Origin: Serratia ficaria
GTDB taxonomy: Bacteria; Pseudomonadota; Gammaproteobacteria; Enterobacterales; Enterobacteriaceae
Direction of reading: 5' to 3'
NCBI RefSeq assembly: GCF_900187015.1
Contig: NZ_LT906479.1
Coordinates: 2,852,001 to 2,916,000 of the forward strand
Length of the DNA stretch: 64,000 nucleotides
Position 1 is the first letter of the stretch. Each line of letters starts with the position of its first letter. The position numbers and the translations under genes were made by a program. Below are positions 1 through 13,031 of this stretch, one piece after another. The notes under the pieces are model-generated. The model did not search any database, was not told the DNA's origin, and was given only the letters and a program-made list of their open reading frames with translations.

Positions 1-2569
<2,569 letters not shown>

Positions 2570-2804
2570 AGCTCCTCCATTTCTTATTATGACTAAAACA
2601 GGGTAATCACTGAGGTCTTGTTTAAAGATACCACAAAGAGGCATTAACGTTTTGATAACAACACGTTTTGATCAGAACGATAGGTGGAAACAATCAGGGA
2701 CGGGGAAGTTGCTGTCTGGCCAAAGGGTTAGATTCAACGCGGGCCGTCGGCACAAAAAGCGGCAAGGATGATTGCTCGCGTCCGCCGTCATCAAACCGCT
2801 CGCT

Positions 2805-3023
2805 TTAGCTGCGCGCCAGAGAACGCTGTATCCGCCGGATGAGGACCATTAAAATAAGGGCGATAACGGCGGACACACCCAATTTAATGAGGATGACGGC
2901 GGTATCGTAGTTGTTCATTGACACTTCACCGTCACCGCTGATTTCTATGTTATTGGATACGAAACCGTTGCAAACGCCATCGGGGAGGAAGAACAACAGA
3001 AGGAGGGTTAACCATAAAAACAA
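2805..3023 (-). CDS. small two-helix membrane protein, candidate immunity protein (second copy)
   Basis: I do not recognise a named family. The 72-residue frame begins at a TTG with a weak GGA upstream. It has an N-terminal hydrophobic segment (about residues 2-13), a short polar loop with GDGEV, and a second hydrophobic helix (about 41-62) ending in basic residues RRIQRSLARS. The loop, second helix and basic tail resemble the 81-residue protein encoded just upstream (shared DGE, then ILM and RR), which suggests an old tandem duplication. The position downstream of a periplasmic peptidoglycan effector suggests an immunity role, by inference. The start is uncertain: the frame stays open upstream into RKKSLWIV without an ATG, GTG or TTG, and an A5 run at about 3046-3050 may mark a frameshift. 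Confidence 0.5.
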   Translation of the reverse strand: MFLWLTLLLLFFLPDGVCNGFVSNNIEISGDGEVSMNNYDTAVILIKLGVSAVIALILMVLIRRIQRSLARS

Positions 3024-3131
3024 GACGATCCACAGGCTCTTTTTGCGGTACCGGGGTCGGCTCGGAAGTGAGAGCGTTCAGAATTTCTAACACTCCCTCG
3101 GAAGTGTCTAAATCACGCTCGACGACTCAGA

Positions 3132-3377
3132 TCATTTCTTAATCACGCGTCTAGCGATAGCCATCAGGATGACAGTTACAATCAGCATGTAAACCAGTAC
3201 AACAGTCAGGAACGCCGGATCAAACTCTCCATCGCTCATTGCCCAGTTGGCGGAGTTCATCCAATCCCCTATCTGATTCACTGTTGTATCCACCAGCCAC
3301 TTCAGAGGCGATATCTTGTTGAGGATGAAAAACGATGCAACGAAGCACACAACAAACAGCATTAAATTCTTAAACAT
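3132..3377 (-). CDS. small two-helix membrane protein, candidate Tlde1 immunity protein
   Basis: An 81-residue protein with two predicted membrane helices (about residues 4-20 and 52-74) flanking a polar stretch of about 30 residues with SANWAMSDGEF. It ends in ARRVIKK, so both termini are probably cytoplasmic and the loop periplasmic. The ATG at 3377 is preferred over the ATG at 3389 because GAGG (complement of 3384-3387) lies six bases before it. It overlaps the 3' end of the effector gene by 8 bases, so the two are probably translationally coupled. Immunity to a periplasmic L,D-transpeptidase-like toxin is the obvious inference from position and topology; no family was recognised. Confidence 0.65.
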   Translation of the reverse strand: MFKNLMLFVVCFVASFFILNKISPLKWLVDTTVNQIGDWMNSANWAMSDGEFDPAFLTVVLVYMLIVTVILMAIARRVIKK

Positions 3378-3897
3378 CACATGCCTCATAATTTGCCGTG
3401 CCTGTCACATCTACCCGACCATAAGCCAATATTCCTTTTCGTGAGCCAGGTATCTTGAACTTTTTACGTTGGATGATTGCCTGCCGGAATCGATTGAAGT
3501 CAGGAATGTTGAAGAAAGTAATGCAGCCATGCGACTCACCTTTTCCGTCTGGCCCCAACGGATGAATGCGAAAACCACCGCGATCTTTACCGTTCACCCA
3601 CAGACTATCCGTTAGCGTTTGGAAGTTGTACAGCCCAAACCAGCTATTGTGATTTGTACCATTCCATAGATCCTTACCGAGAGCCTCTAGCCGATTACGC
3701 ATACTGCCTAATGGGCGATCCACAATCCAGTACTGGCCAGGCGGTAACGCCGCCTTTTCTCTGAATGAGCAATCTGGACGGTTTAGCATACTCGGCTTAC
3801 CGGAGAATACTGGGAAGGCGCTTACGCCATACACGTGAAGCGTTAGCACACGGCGATCTGACGAAGCAGTGTTGTAGTCGAGCCTGCATATCTGCAT
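3370..3897 (-). CDS. DUF2778 / Tlde1-like L,D-transpeptidase-related antibacterial effector
   Basis: A 175-residue protein with the DUF2778 hallmark LPPGQYWIVDRP (51-62) and an L,D-transpeptidase-type active site: H112, then SHGC at 122-125 with C125 as the expected nucleophile (FRIHPLG...ESHGCITF). The named family member is Tlde1 of Salmonella, a type VI secretion effector that acts on peptidoglycan tetrapeptides in the periplasm of competitors. There is no signal peptide, which fits export by a type VI system rather than Sec. Two small membrane proteins follow on the same strand. GC is visibly lower than in flanking acnA and cysB, consistent with horizontal transfer. No vgrG, hcp or PAAR gene lies nearby, so this would be an orphan effector locus. 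The T6SS assignment is inference; the catalytic motif is seen directly. Confidence 0.8.
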   Translation of the reverse strand: MQICRLDYNTASSDRRVLTLHVYGVSAFPVFSGKPSMLNRPDCSFREKAALPPGQYWIVDRPLGSMRNRLEALGKDLWNGTNHNSWFGLYNFQTLTDSLWVNGKDRGGFRIHPLGPDGKGESHGCITFFNIPDFNRFRQAIIQRKKFKIPGSRKGILAYGRVDVTGTANYEACDV

Positions 3898-4026
3898 AAC
3901 ATTGGATTTCCCTATTCAATTTGTTTGGCCGCTCTGGAGTATGCCTGGCTGCAAACGTATTGAAAACAAGGGAAGTGTTTTTCAGGATGATCCTGAGAAA
4001 CGTCAGAACTAACCGATTTCTGCCCC

Positions 4027-4057
4027 AAACGAAAACAGGAGAGGTTTGCCCTCTCCC
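4027..4057 (-). terminator. probable rho-independent terminator after cysB
   Basis: The inverted repeat GGAGAGG/CCTCTCC (4038-4044 and 4050-4056) followed on the minus strand by TGTTTTCGTTT lies about 30 bases past the cysB stop codon. Confidence 0.6.
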
Positions 4058-4086
4058 GTGTTGTGAGCGGATAGCGATTTACCGGC

Positions 4087-5420
<1,334 letters not shown>

Positions 5421-8018
5421 TTACTTTTTGCCTTCGACCCACTTGCCGTCCACGTAGAAAGCGGACCAGCCGGTGGCCTTGCCGTCCTTCTCCGAAGAGA
5501 CGTATTGCTGCTTGGTCTTGCGGCTGAAGCGCACCATGGTTTTATTGCCTTCGGCATCCGCCACCGGCGCATCCGCCAGATAACGCAGCTTCTCCGGCAA
5601 GCGATCCTTGAAGCGGGCCAGCTCTTCCACCAGCGGCGCGCGGGTTTCGCGCGATTTAGGGAAGGTGTTGGCCGCCAGGAATACGCCGGCGGCGCCGTCG
5701 CGCAGCACAAAGTACGCGTCGGACTTCTCGCACGGCAGCTCCGGCAACGGCACCGGATCCTCCTTCGGCGGCGCAACGTCGCCGTTACGCAGGATCTTGC
5801 GGGTGTTTTTGCAGTTTTCGTTGGTGCAGCCCATGTACTTGCCGAAACGCCCCATTTTCAGGTGCATTTCAGAACCGCACTTGTCGCACTCGACCACCGG
5901 GCCGTCATAGCCTTTCAGGCGGAACTCGCCCTCTTCGATCTCGTAACCGTCACACGCCGGGTTGTTGCCGCAGACGTGCAGCTTGCGCTGGTTGTCTATC
6001 AGGTAGCTGTCCATCGCCGTGCCGCATTTCTGGCAGCGGCGACGGGCGCGCAACGCGTTGGTTTCCGCATCGTCGCCTTCGAGGATGTTGAGCACTTCCG
6101 CTTCCGGCACCAAGTTGATGGTGGTTTTGCAGCGCTCCTTCGGCGGCAGCGCATAGCCGGAACAGCCGAGGAACACGCCGGTGCTGGCGGTGCGAATGCC
6201 CATCTTGCGACCGCAGGTCGGGCAGTCGATGCTGGTCATCACCATCTGGTTCGGGCGCATGCCGCCCTCTTCGGGATCCTTTTCCGCCGTACCCAGCTGT
6301 TCGCTGAAGTCGACGAAGAACTCGTCCAGCACCGCTTTCCACTCGGCGTGGTTGTTCGCGACCTGATCCAGGCCGTCTTCCATGCGCGCGGTGAAATCGT
6401 AATTCATCAGCTCGCGGAAGTTTTCCTCCAGGCGGTCGGTAACGATTTCACCCATTTTCTCGGCGTAGAAACGGCGGCTTTCCACCCGCACATAGCCACG
6501 ATCCTGGATGGTGGAAATGATCGACGCGTAGGTCGACGGGCGGCCGATGCCGCGTTTTTCCAACTCTTTCACCAGCGAAGCTTCGCTGTAACGCGCCGGC
6601 GGCTTGGTGAAGTGCTGGCTTGGGATCAGCTTTTGCAGTTCCAGCTCGCTGCCGACTTCAACAAACGGCAGCGTGCGGTCTTCATCGCCCTTGCGCAGCG
6701 CGGGCATCACCTTGGTCCAACCGTCGAAACGCAGCGTGCGGCCCTTGGCGCGCAGCTGGTAATCGCCGGCCTTGACCGACAGCGTTGTGGAATCGTACTG
6801 CGCCGGCGTCATCTGACAGGCGACGAACTGACGCCAGATCAGCTGATACAGCTTCTGCGCGTCCGCTTCCATATCTTTCAGTTGCTCGGCGAGCACGTTC
6901 ACATCCGAAGGACGAATGGCTTCGTGCGCTTCCTGCGAGTTTTCCTTGCTGCTGTACTGATTCGGCGCTTTCGGCAGGTACTTGGCGCCGAAGTTGTCGC
7001 CGATGTAGCCACGCACCATGTTGAGCGCATCCTGGCTCAGGTTGGTGGAGTCGGTACGCATGTAGGTAATGTGGCCGGCTTCATACAGCCGCTGGGCCAT
7101 CATCATGGTTTTCTTCACGCCGAAGCTCAGGCGGGTACTGGCGGCCTGTTGCAGCGTGGAGGTAATGAACGGCGCGCCCGGCTTGCTGCTGGTCGGTTTG
7201 TCTTCGCGATCCAGCACGGTATAGCGGGCTTTCTCCAGCAGCTTGACGGCGGCGTGGGTCTGCTCGCGATTAACCGGTTTGAACGGCTTGTCGTGGGCGT
7301 GCGTCACTTCCATCTGCAGCGCGGTATCGCCTTTCGCCAGCAGATCGGCGTGCAGCTCCCAGTATTCTTCCGGCACGAACGCCTTGATGTCGCGTTCGCG
7401 CTCCACCACCAGACGCACGGCCACCGACTGGACTCGCCCGGCGGACAGGCCACGGGCGATTTTTTTCCACAGCAGCGGAGAGACCATGTAACCCACTACG
7501 CGGTCCATAAAGCGGCGCGCCTGCTGTGCGTTGACGCGGTCGATGTTCAGCTCGCCCGGCTGTTTGAACGCCTGCTGGATCGCGTTTTTGGTGATTTCGT
7601 TAAACACCACGCGGCTAAAACGCTTGTCGTCCCCGCCGATCACTTCCCGCAGGTGCCAGGCGATGGCTTCCCCTTCGCGGTCAAGGTCGGTTGCGAGATA
7701 AATATGGTCGGCGTTTTCCGCTAACGATTTTAACTCGGCGACAACTTTTTCTTTGCCCGGCAGGATTTCGTAATGCGCTTTCCAGCCGTGATAAGGATCG
7801 ACGCCCATACGATTGACCAGCGCCGTCTTCTCATCTTTTTTAACTTTCTTCTTGGCTTTGTCTTCGGATGAGTCAGCGCTCTTTTTGCTGGCTGAGCCAC
7901 TGGTCGGCAAATCGCGGATATGACCGACGCTGGACTTCACCACGTAGTCATTGCCTAAGTATTTATTAATAGTTTTGGCTTTTGCCGGGGACTCAACTAT
8001 TACGAGAGCTTTACCCAT
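5421..8018 (-). CDS. topA: DNA topoisomerase I
   Basis: Type IA topoisomerase that relaxes negative supercoils by passing one strand through a transient break. The 865 residues match the enterobacterial length. The TOPRIM domain has E9 ([11 protein letters not shown]) and the acidic triad D111, D113, E115 in [10 protein letters not shown]. The active-site tyrosine lies in ITYMRTDST near residue 320. The C-terminal third carries several four-cysteine zinc ribbons ([27 protein letters not shown]) and a lysine-rich tail. It sits between cysB and the divergent yciN as in E. coli. Confidence 0.98.
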   Translation of the reverse strand: MGKALVIVESPAKAKTINKYLGNDYVVKSSVGHIRDLPTSGSASKKSADSSEDKAKKKVKKDEKTALVNRMGVDPYHGWKAHYEILPGKEKVVAELKSLAENADHIYLATDLDREGEAIAWHLREVIGGDDKRFSRVVFNEITKNAIQQAFKQPGELNIDRVNAQQARRFMDRVVGYMVSPLLWKKIARGLSAGRVQSVAVRLVVERERDIKAFVPEEYWELHADLLAKGDTALQMEVTHAHDKPFKPVNREQTHAAVKLLEKARYTVLDREDKPTSSKPGAPFITSTLQQAASTRLSFGVKKTMMMAQRLYEAGHITYMRTDSTNLSQDALNMVRGYIGDNFGAKYLPKAPNQYSSKENSQEAHEAIRPSDVNVLAEQLKDMEADAQKLYQLIWRQFVACQMTPAQYDSTTLSVKAGDYQLRAKGRTLRFDGWTKVMPALRKGDEDRTLPFVEVGSELELQKLIPSQHFTKPPARYSEASLVKELEKRGIGRPSTYASIISTIQDRGYVRVESRRFYAEKMGEIVTDRLEENFRELMNYDFTARMEDGLDQVANNHAEWKAVLDEFFVDFSEQLGTAEKDPEEGGMRPNQMVMTSIDCPTCGRKMGIRTASTGVFLGCSGYALPPKERCKTTINLVPEAEVLNILEGDDAETNALRARRRCQKCGTAMDSYLIDNQRKLHVCGNNPACDGYEIEEGEFRLKGYDGPVVECDKCGSEMHLKMGRFGKYMGCTNENCKNTRKILRNGDVAPPKEDPVPLPELPCEKSDAYFVLRDGAAGVFLAANTFPKSRETRAPLVEELARFKDRLPEKLRYLADAPVADAEGNKTMVRFSRKTKQQYVSSEKDGKATGWSAFYVDGKWVEGKK

Positions 8019-8443
8019 ATTTACCTTTACCTAATTTATTTCTTCTAAAAAGAAGTCTTTTATCTCGCCGTGCCGCGGCAATTCGTGTCTCTTTTTTATA
8101 TTGCGGCAGTCTGGCAAGAGATCAACAGGTTTTTTTCTTTTGGCTGACTGATTGCTCAACCTGAACGCAAGTTGTTGATCCTGCCCGCTATTCACCCATG
8201 CCCCAGAAGTATGGCCGGGTGAAACTCATTCATGGCGTAAACAAAACCTTCCACCCGACGCCGCAAAATCCCACACTGTACCTGATAAAAAGCGTCACGC
8301 AACCTAATTAGCACGGAAAGACGGATTTCGCCAACTGGCCGCTGACGCTGGCCATCCAGACGGCAAATAAACCTTAGTAGGTTTGCGGATAAATGCGAAC
8401 CGGCGTTAGAATATGCACAGAATTTATGTTTGGAGTGTAATAA
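8019..8443. other. topA-yciN divergent intergenic region
   Basis: A 425-base region holding the divergent promoters of topA and yciN. A short inverted repeat AAACCT-TAGT-AGGTTT is seen near 8370-8386, about 60 bases before yciN. No coding sequence or RNA gene could be supported. Confidence 0.5.
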
Positions 8444-8701
8444 ATGCGCACTAATACCTCACCCATCACTCGTGAAGCCCTGCTGGCGGAAGCAAATAAC
8501 CTCATTCGTCAACATGAAGATTATCTGCACGGCATGCTCGCCACCGACGTTGAACAAAAAGGCAGCGTTTTAGTTTTCCGCGGCGAATTCTTTTTGGACG
8601 CGGATGGATTGCCTACCGCCAAAACCACCGCAGTATTTAATATGTTTAAACATTTGGCCCACCTGCTTTCCGAAAAATATCACCTGGTCGATGAGAAATA
8701 A
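8444..8701 (+). CDS. yciN: YciN family protein
   Basis: An 85-residue acidic cytoplasmic protein of unknown function, conserved beside topA in enterobacteria. It starts [20 protein letters not shown] and contains the conserved [19 protein letters not shown] segment. GGAG lies about nine bases before the ATG. In E. coli it is a stress-associated small protein without a defined activity. Confidence 0.93.
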   Translation: MRTNTSPITREALLAEANNLIRQHEDYLHGMLATDVEQKGSVLVFRGEFFLDADGLPTAKTTAVFNMFKHLAHLLSEKYHLVDEK

Positions 8702-8728
8702 AAAACGGGGGCGCCTGGCCCCCGCGGT
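8700..8728 (-). terminator. terminator between convergent yciN and sohB
   Basis: Seven-base stem CGGGGGC/GCCCCCG (8706-8712 and 8718-8724). The minus-strand transcript ends in a T run (GTTTTTTATT), so it serves sohB well; it may also slow yciN transcription. Confidence 0.75.
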
Positions 8729-8743
8729 CGGTTTAATCCGCGC

Positions 8744-9790
8744 TTAAAGCAGCGGCTTTTCCCCGCGCTGCCACCAGCGCAACAGCAGACGATCGACGCT
8801 CTCCGCCGCGCTGCCGGTGAAACGATCCATCAGGCGTTTGCGGCGCGCATAGCGCACGGCGATCACTTCATGGTTGTCCAGCTCGGCGATCAGCAGATCG
8901 TCGCTGGTGCCGATGGCGTCGACCAGCCCTTTCTCCTTGGCCTGGCTGCCGAACCAGTGCTCGCCGGTCGCCACGCTGTCGATATCCAGCGACGGGCGCT
9001 GCTGATGCACGAACTGCTTGAACAGTTCGTGGGTCTCGTTCAGGTCTTCGCGGAACTTCTCGCGCCCCTGCTCGGTGTTTTCGCCAAACAGCGTCAGCGT
9101 GCGCTTGAATTGCCCGGCGGTGTGCAGCTCCACGTCGATGTCGTTCTTTTTCAACAGGCGGTGGAAGTTGGGGATCTGCGCCACCACGCCGATCGATCCG
9201 ATGATGGCGAACGGCGCAGCCACGATGCGATCCGCCACGCAGGCCATCATGTAGCCGCCGCTGGCCGCCACCTTGTCTACCGCCACCGTCAGGCGAATGC
9301 CGCCCTTGCGCAGGCGCTCCAGCTGCGAAGCCGCCAGGCCGTAGCCGTGCACCACGCCGCCGGGGCTTTCCAGCCGCAGCAGCACTTCGTCCTGCGGGGT
9401 GGCCGCCGCCAGTACCGCCGAAATTTCTTCGCGCAACGAGGTCACCTCATGCGCGTCCATGCTGCCTTTAAAATCCAGCACGTACAGGCAGGGCTTGGTC
9501 ACTTCGACCGCACCGGATTTGGCGCGTTGCTTTTTCAGTTTGCCGTCGGCTTTGGTCTGCTTCTTGAACTGCTTGCTCCAGATTTTTTGTTCGGCGTCAC
9601 CCATGCGCGCCAGGCGCATCTCGCGCTGCATCTCGCGATACTGCTCGCCCAGATCGGTCAGCTGCAGCTCCCCTTTCTGCCGGTTCTTGCGTTGCCCCAG
9701 GCTGACCGCCAGCACGGCCAATGCAGCGATGGCGAGCACCACAGTGGCGACCTTGGCCAGGAACAGACCATAAACAGATATAAACTCCAC
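8744..9790 (-). CDS. sohB: inner-membrane serine protease SohB
   Basis: A signal-peptide-peptidase A type protease of 348 residues. An N-terminal membrane anchor (about 8-31) is followed by a charged linker and the S49 protease domain. The catalytic serine is S177 in VAASGGYMMA and the general-base lysine K229 in GQFKRTLTLFGEN. In E. coli extra copies suppress loss of HtrA/DegP, which suggests a part in periplasmic quality control. It is convergent with yciN and divergent from yciK across 362 bases. Confidence 0.96.
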   Translation of the reverse strand: MEFISVYGLFLAKVATVVLAIAALAVLAVSLGQRKNRQKGELQLTDLGEQYREMQREMRLARMGDAEQKIWSKQFKKQTKADGKLKKQRAKSGAVEVTKPCLYVLDFKGSMDAHEVTSLREEISAVLAAATPQDEVLLRLESPGGVVHGYGLAASQLERLRKGGIRLTVAVDKVAASGGYMMACVADRIVAAPFAIIGSIGVVAQIPNFHRLLKKNDIDVELHTAGQFKRTLTLFGENTEQGREKFREDLNETHELFKQFVHQQRPSLDIDSVATGEHWFGSQAKEKGLVDAIGTSDDLLIAELDNHEVIAVRYARRKRLMDRFTGSAAESVDRLLLRWWQRGEKPLL

Positions 9791-10152
9791 AGATTCCGCC
9801 TTTATTTACAGGTTGTTAGTATGATCGGGTTCATTTTAGCCATCCGCAGCGGCTGCTGTCGCGGCTAAATAAAAATTCCTTGTTCCCTGTGAAGCACTAT
9901 GGGGGCAATTTCGGGCTTAACCAAGCCGGCGCCATTCCACTTTTGTTACAAAAGAATGCCGATTCCGCCGCCTAATCATTGAAAATGCGATCCATTTAAG
10001 GCATATAACACGCATTATTCATCAACATGATGAGACAGATTCGCTGCAGGGCCAGTCATGCGGTCGAGCCTTAGCTCCCGCCGCGGCCCGGCAATTCACC
10101 CTTTCTCCCCGACGTAAGCGGGAGACCAGCCACCGAGGCGCGAGGAATTATT
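9791..10152. other. sohB-yciK divergent intergenic region
   Basis: A 362-base non-coding stretch expected to hold both promoters. The only clear element is a perfect palindrome CTTTTGT-T-ACAAAAG at 9940-9954, which could be a regulator site. No gene was found. Confidence 0.5.
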
Positions 10153-10914
10153 GTGCACTACCAACCTAAACAAGACCTGCTCGAACAACGCATTATTTTG
10201 GTTACCGGCGCCGGCGACGGCATCGGCCGTGAAGCGGCGCTGACCTACGCGCGCTTCGGCGCCCAACTGGTGCTGCTGGGCCGCACCGAGAGCAAACTGC
10301 AGGCGGTTCAGGCCGAAATTGCCGCACTGGGCGGCGCGCCGGCCTCGGTCGTCACTCTGGATCTGCTGCACGCCACGCCGGAACGCTGCCAACAGGTCGC
10401 GGACGATTTGGCGGCGAAAATCCCGCGGCTCGACGGCGTATTGCACAATGCCGGGCTGCTGGGGGATATCGCCCCGATGATTGAGCTGACGATGCCGATG
10501 TGGCAGGAGGTGATGCAGGTTAACGTCAACGCCACCTTTATGCTGACCCAGGCGCTGCTGCCGCTGCTGCTGAAATCCAACGCCGGTTCGCTGGTGTTCA
10601 CCAGTTCCAGCGTGGGCCGCACCGGGCGCGCCACCTGGGGGGCTTACGCGGTGTCCAAGTTCGCCACCGAGGGCATGATGCAGGTGCTGGCGGACGAGTA
10701 CAAAAGCCGCCATCTTCGGGTAAACTGCATCAATCCGGGCGGAACTCGCACCAAAATGCGCGCTTCCGCCTTCCCGCACGAAGACAAGAACAAGCTGAAA
10801 ACGCCGGCCGATATCATGCCGCTGTACCTTTATCTGATGGGGGATGACAGCCGCCGTAAAACCGGCATGACCTTCGACGCGCAACCGAACCGCAAACCCG
10901 GCGCCGCCGAATAA
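10153..10914 (+). CDS. yciK: short-chain dehydrogenase/reductase YciK
   Basis: A classical SDR oxidoreductase of 253 residues, physiological substrate unknown. The cofactor motif TGAGDGIG is at 18-25, the NAG motif at 99-101, and the catalytic residues are a serine in FTSSSVG near 152, Y165 and K169 (YAVSK). The start is a GTG with GAGG seven bases upstream. Twelve bases separate it from btuR, so the two form an operon as in E. coli. Confidence 0.95.
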   Translation: MHYQPKQDLLEQRIILVTGAGDGIGREAALTYARFGAQLVLLGRTESKLQAVQAEIAALGGAPASVVTLDLLHATPERCQQVADDLAAKIPRLDGVLHNAGLLGDIAPMIELTMPMWQEVMQVNVNATFMLTQALLPLLLKSNAGSLVFTSSSVGRTGRATWGAYAVSKFATEGMMQVLADEYKSRHLRVNCINPGGTRTKMRASAFPHEDKNKLKTPADIMPLYLYLMGDDSRRKTGMTFDAQPNRKPGAAE

Positions 10915-10926
10915 AGGAGCCGTTTT

Positions 10927-11517
10927 ATGGCTGAAGATCGTCACCAGCAGCGCCAGCAGCGGCTGAAAGAACAGGTGGACGCGCGCATCGCCGCCGCCCA
11001 GGAAACGCGCGGCCTGCTGCTGGTGTTTACCGGCAACGGCAAGGGCAAAACCACCGCCGCCTTCGGCACCGTGACGCGAGCCGTCGGCCACGGCATGCAG
11101 GCCGGCGTGATCCAGTTCATCAAGGGCGAGTGGCCCAACGGCGAAAAGAATTTGCTGCAGCAGCACGGCGTCGAATTTCAGGTGATGGCCACCGGCTTCA
11201 CCTGGGAGACGCAGAACAAGGCCGCTGATACCGCCGCCTGTCAGGCGGTATGGCAGCACGGCAAACGCATGCTGGCCGACAGCAGCCTGGATCTGGTGCT
11301 GTTGGACGAACTGACCTATATGCTGACCTATGGTTATCTGGCGCTGGAAGAGGTGCTGGAGGCGCTGCGGCGGCGTCCCGAGCACCAGACGGTGATCGTT
11401 ACCGGGCGCGGCTGCCATCGCGATGTGCTGGAGCTGGCGGATACGGTGACGGAGATGCGGCCGGTGAAACACGCGTTTGACGCGGGCATCAAGGCGCAAC
11501 AGGGAATCGACTGGTAG
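10927..11517 (+). CDS. btuR: cob(I)alamin / cob(I)yrinate a,c-diamide adenosyltransferase
   Basis: Transfers the 5'-deoxyadenosyl group from ATP to reduced corrinoids to make adenosylcobalamin (BtuR/CobA/CobO family). The 196 residues include the P-loop TGNGKGKTT (35-43), VIQFIKGEWPNGE and DLVLLDELTYML. The AGGAG of AAAGGAGC precedes the ATG. It is the second gene of the yciK-btuR pair. Confidence 0.96.
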   Translation: MAEDRHQQRQQRLKEQVDARIAAAQETRGLLLVFTGNGKGKTTAAFGTVTRAVGHGMQAGVIQFIKGEWPNGEKNLLQQHGVEFQVMATGFTWETQNKAADTAACQAVWQHGKRMLADSSLDLVLLDELTYMLTYGYLALEEVLEALRRRPEHQTVIVTGRGCHRDVLELADTVTEMRPVKHAFDAGIKAQQGIDW

Positions 11518-11524
11518 CGGGAAC

Positions 11525-11554
11525 CCACTCTGGCCCCGCACGGGGCCAGAGTGG
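11525..11554. terminator. strong hairpin between convergent btuR and rluB
   Basis: A perfect 13-base stem with a GCAC loop, centred on GGCCCC-GCAC-GGGGCC, lies 8 bases past the btuR stop and 6 before the rluB stop. There is no long T run on either strand, so it may act as a bidirectional barrier or need help to terminate. Confidence 0.6.
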
Positions 11555-11559
11555 CATGC

Positions 11560-12459
11560 TTAACTGCGCTTGCCTGGCTTGCCGGATTTGCCGCCCGGCG
11601 CGCTGCGGCGGCCGCCGTTGCCGGCGACCTGAGTATGCCGCTTGACCGCACGACGGATCTGGTTGGCCTTCACGCGGCGGCGTTCACGCTCCACCGGCAT
11701 CTTGCTGACCGTTTCCGGCTTCAGCTCTACCAGCTCGCGCAGGTAGTTGATCGCCGGCAGATCCAGCTCGGCCCAACCGCCGCGCGGCAGGCCCTTCGGC
11801 AGATCGATATCGCCGTAGCGCACGCGGATCAGGCGGCTGACCTGCACGCCCACCGCTTCCCACAGGCGACGCACCTCACGGTTGCGGCCCTCGGTCAGGG
11901 TGACGTTATACCACTGGTTCAGCCCCTCGCCGCCCTGGAAACTGATGGTGCGGAAGGCGGCCGGGCCGTCTTCCAGCTGCACGCCCTTGCTCAGCTGCTT
12001 TACCTTGGCGTCGTCGATCTGGCCAAACACGCGCACGGCGTATTCGCGTTCAACTTCGCGGCTCGGGTGCATCAGGCGGTTAGCCAGCTCACCGTCGGTG
12101 GTGAACAACAGCAGGCCGGAGGTGTTAACGTCCAGGCGCCCTACCGCCACCCAGCGGGAACCGCGCAGCTTGGGCAGGCGATCGAACACCGTTGGGCGGC
12201 CTTCTGGGTCGCTGCGGGTGCAGAGTTCGCCTTCCGGCTTGTAATAAGCCAGCACGCGGCAAACCGCCTCTTCGGATTCCTTGATCGACACCACGTGGCC
12301 ATCCATACGAATTTTCATCGCAGGATTCACCTCGACGCGATCGCCCAGTTTGGCTATCTTGCCGTCGACGCTGACGCGGCCGGCTTCAATCATGGTTTCG
12401 ATTTCACGACGCGAGCCATGGCCGGCGCGCGCTAAAACTTTCTGTAACTTCTCGCTCAT
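11560..12459 (-). CDS. rluB: 23S rRNA pseudouridine(2605) synthase RluB
   Basis: An RsuA-family pseudouridine synthase of 299 residues. An S4 RNA-binding domain occupies about 3-60 ([17 protein letters not shown]). The catalytic aspartate is D110 in [13 protein letters not shown], the same number as in E. coli RluB. The C-terminus is a long basic tail (about residues 240-299) rich in Arg, Lys and Gly. It is convergent with btuR. Confidence 0.96.
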   Translation of the reverse strand: MSEKLQKVLARAGHGSRREIETMIEAGRVSVDGKIAKLGDRVEVNPAMKIRMDGHVVSIKESEEAVCRVLAYYKPEGELCTRSDPEGRPTVFDRLPKLRGSRWVAVGRLDVNTSGLLLFTTDGELANRLMHPSREVEREYAVRVFGQIDDAKVKQLSKGVQLEDGPAAFRTISFQGGEGLNQWYNVTLTEGRNREVRRLWEAVGVQVSRLIRVRYGDIDLPKGLPRGGWAELDLPAINYLRELVELKPETVSKMPVERERRRVKANQIRRAVKRHTQVAGNGGRRSAPGGKSGKPGKRS

Positions 12460-12570
12460 TGAGCAACCTCTAGTGTCGCCTTCACAGACGTCAACGTATA
12501 CTATACTTTCAATCAGTTACGGCCAGTAACGCCATAACCCTATAATCTTGCATACATTTTGGAACACAGC

Positions 12571-12702
12571 ATGTCAAACAAGGTGTCACACAAACTGTCA
12601 CACACGATACAGCGTGGCCGGACATTCTACACAAATTTTAGAGTCAATGATTCTAAAAAGTTTGTTGGTTTATCGCTCAATACTTTCGATGATGAAGATT
12701 AG
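12571..12702 (+). pseudogene. possible tyrosine-recombinase (integrase) N-terminal remnant
   Basis: A 43-codon frame from an ATG at 12571 to a TAG at 12702, too short for usual gene calling. It contains IQRGRTFYTNFRVNDS, then FVGLSLNTFDDED. A pattern of basic-RG-x-(Y/F)Y-x-N-x-RV followed about ten residues later by x-L-SL-x-T is what I recall at the N-terminus of many tyrosine-recombinase arm domains. No catalytic R...HxxR...Y part exists; the next gene on the opposite strand ends at 12699, so the remainder seems deleted. It lies just past the start of rluB, at the left edge of an AT-rich accessory segment. The family match is from memory and unverified. Confidence 0.4.
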
Positions 12703-13031
12703 TCATATAACCATTTACCGGCCTTGGCAGACTCCGCGAACATACGCACGGTTAAAGGCTTTCTGTTTTTCTCTATGTCACTCTTTTTACATTTAAACCA
12801 GCGTTCCCAGCGAGATAAATTTTCCCACGGGTAATAATGAGTCATGTCGATGACGGATACGTCCACGCCAAACTTTTCAGCGTAATCCTCAATCGCATAC
12901 GGAAACTCATCCCCCTCAGCATAATCCTGAAGTAGGGTATCAAGTTGGAGATGCTCAACCTTTCCTTTCCATGTTACGGGCGTGGATAGTTCATTGCGGA
13001 AAAACTCTAATACTTCTTCGGTCGTTACCAT
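12699..13031 (-). CDS. DUF1493 family protein, candidate partner/immunity protein
   Basis: A 110-residue acidic-to-neutral cytoplasmic protein recognisable as DUF1493 (MVTTEEVLEFFRNEL... WKCKK-like core WERWFKCKKSDIEKN, then LTVRMFAESAKAGKW). Its ATG lies inside the stop of the upstream gene (overlap ATGGTAA, 7 bases), which predicts translational coupling and equimolar expression. No biochemical role is established to my knowledge. The pairing with a small membrane-associated protein suggests a toxin-immunity or complex-forming pair, by inference. The region is AT-rich compared with rluB and yciO. Confidence 0.75.
   Translation of the reverse strand: MVTTEEVLEFFRNELSTPVTWKGKVEHLQLDTLLQDYAEGDEFPYAIEDYAEKFGVDVSVIDMTHYYPWENLSRWERWFKCKKSDIEKNRKPLTVRMFAESAKAGKWLYD

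Noticed and set aside
5505..7724. A 739-codon open frame on the plus strand
   Set aside because: Antisense shadow of topA, with no domain and an excess of His and Arg.
12548..12796. An 82-codon plus-strand frame
   Set aside because: It is out of frame with the integrase-like fragment, rich in Cys and His, and runs into the DUF1493 gene on the other strand.
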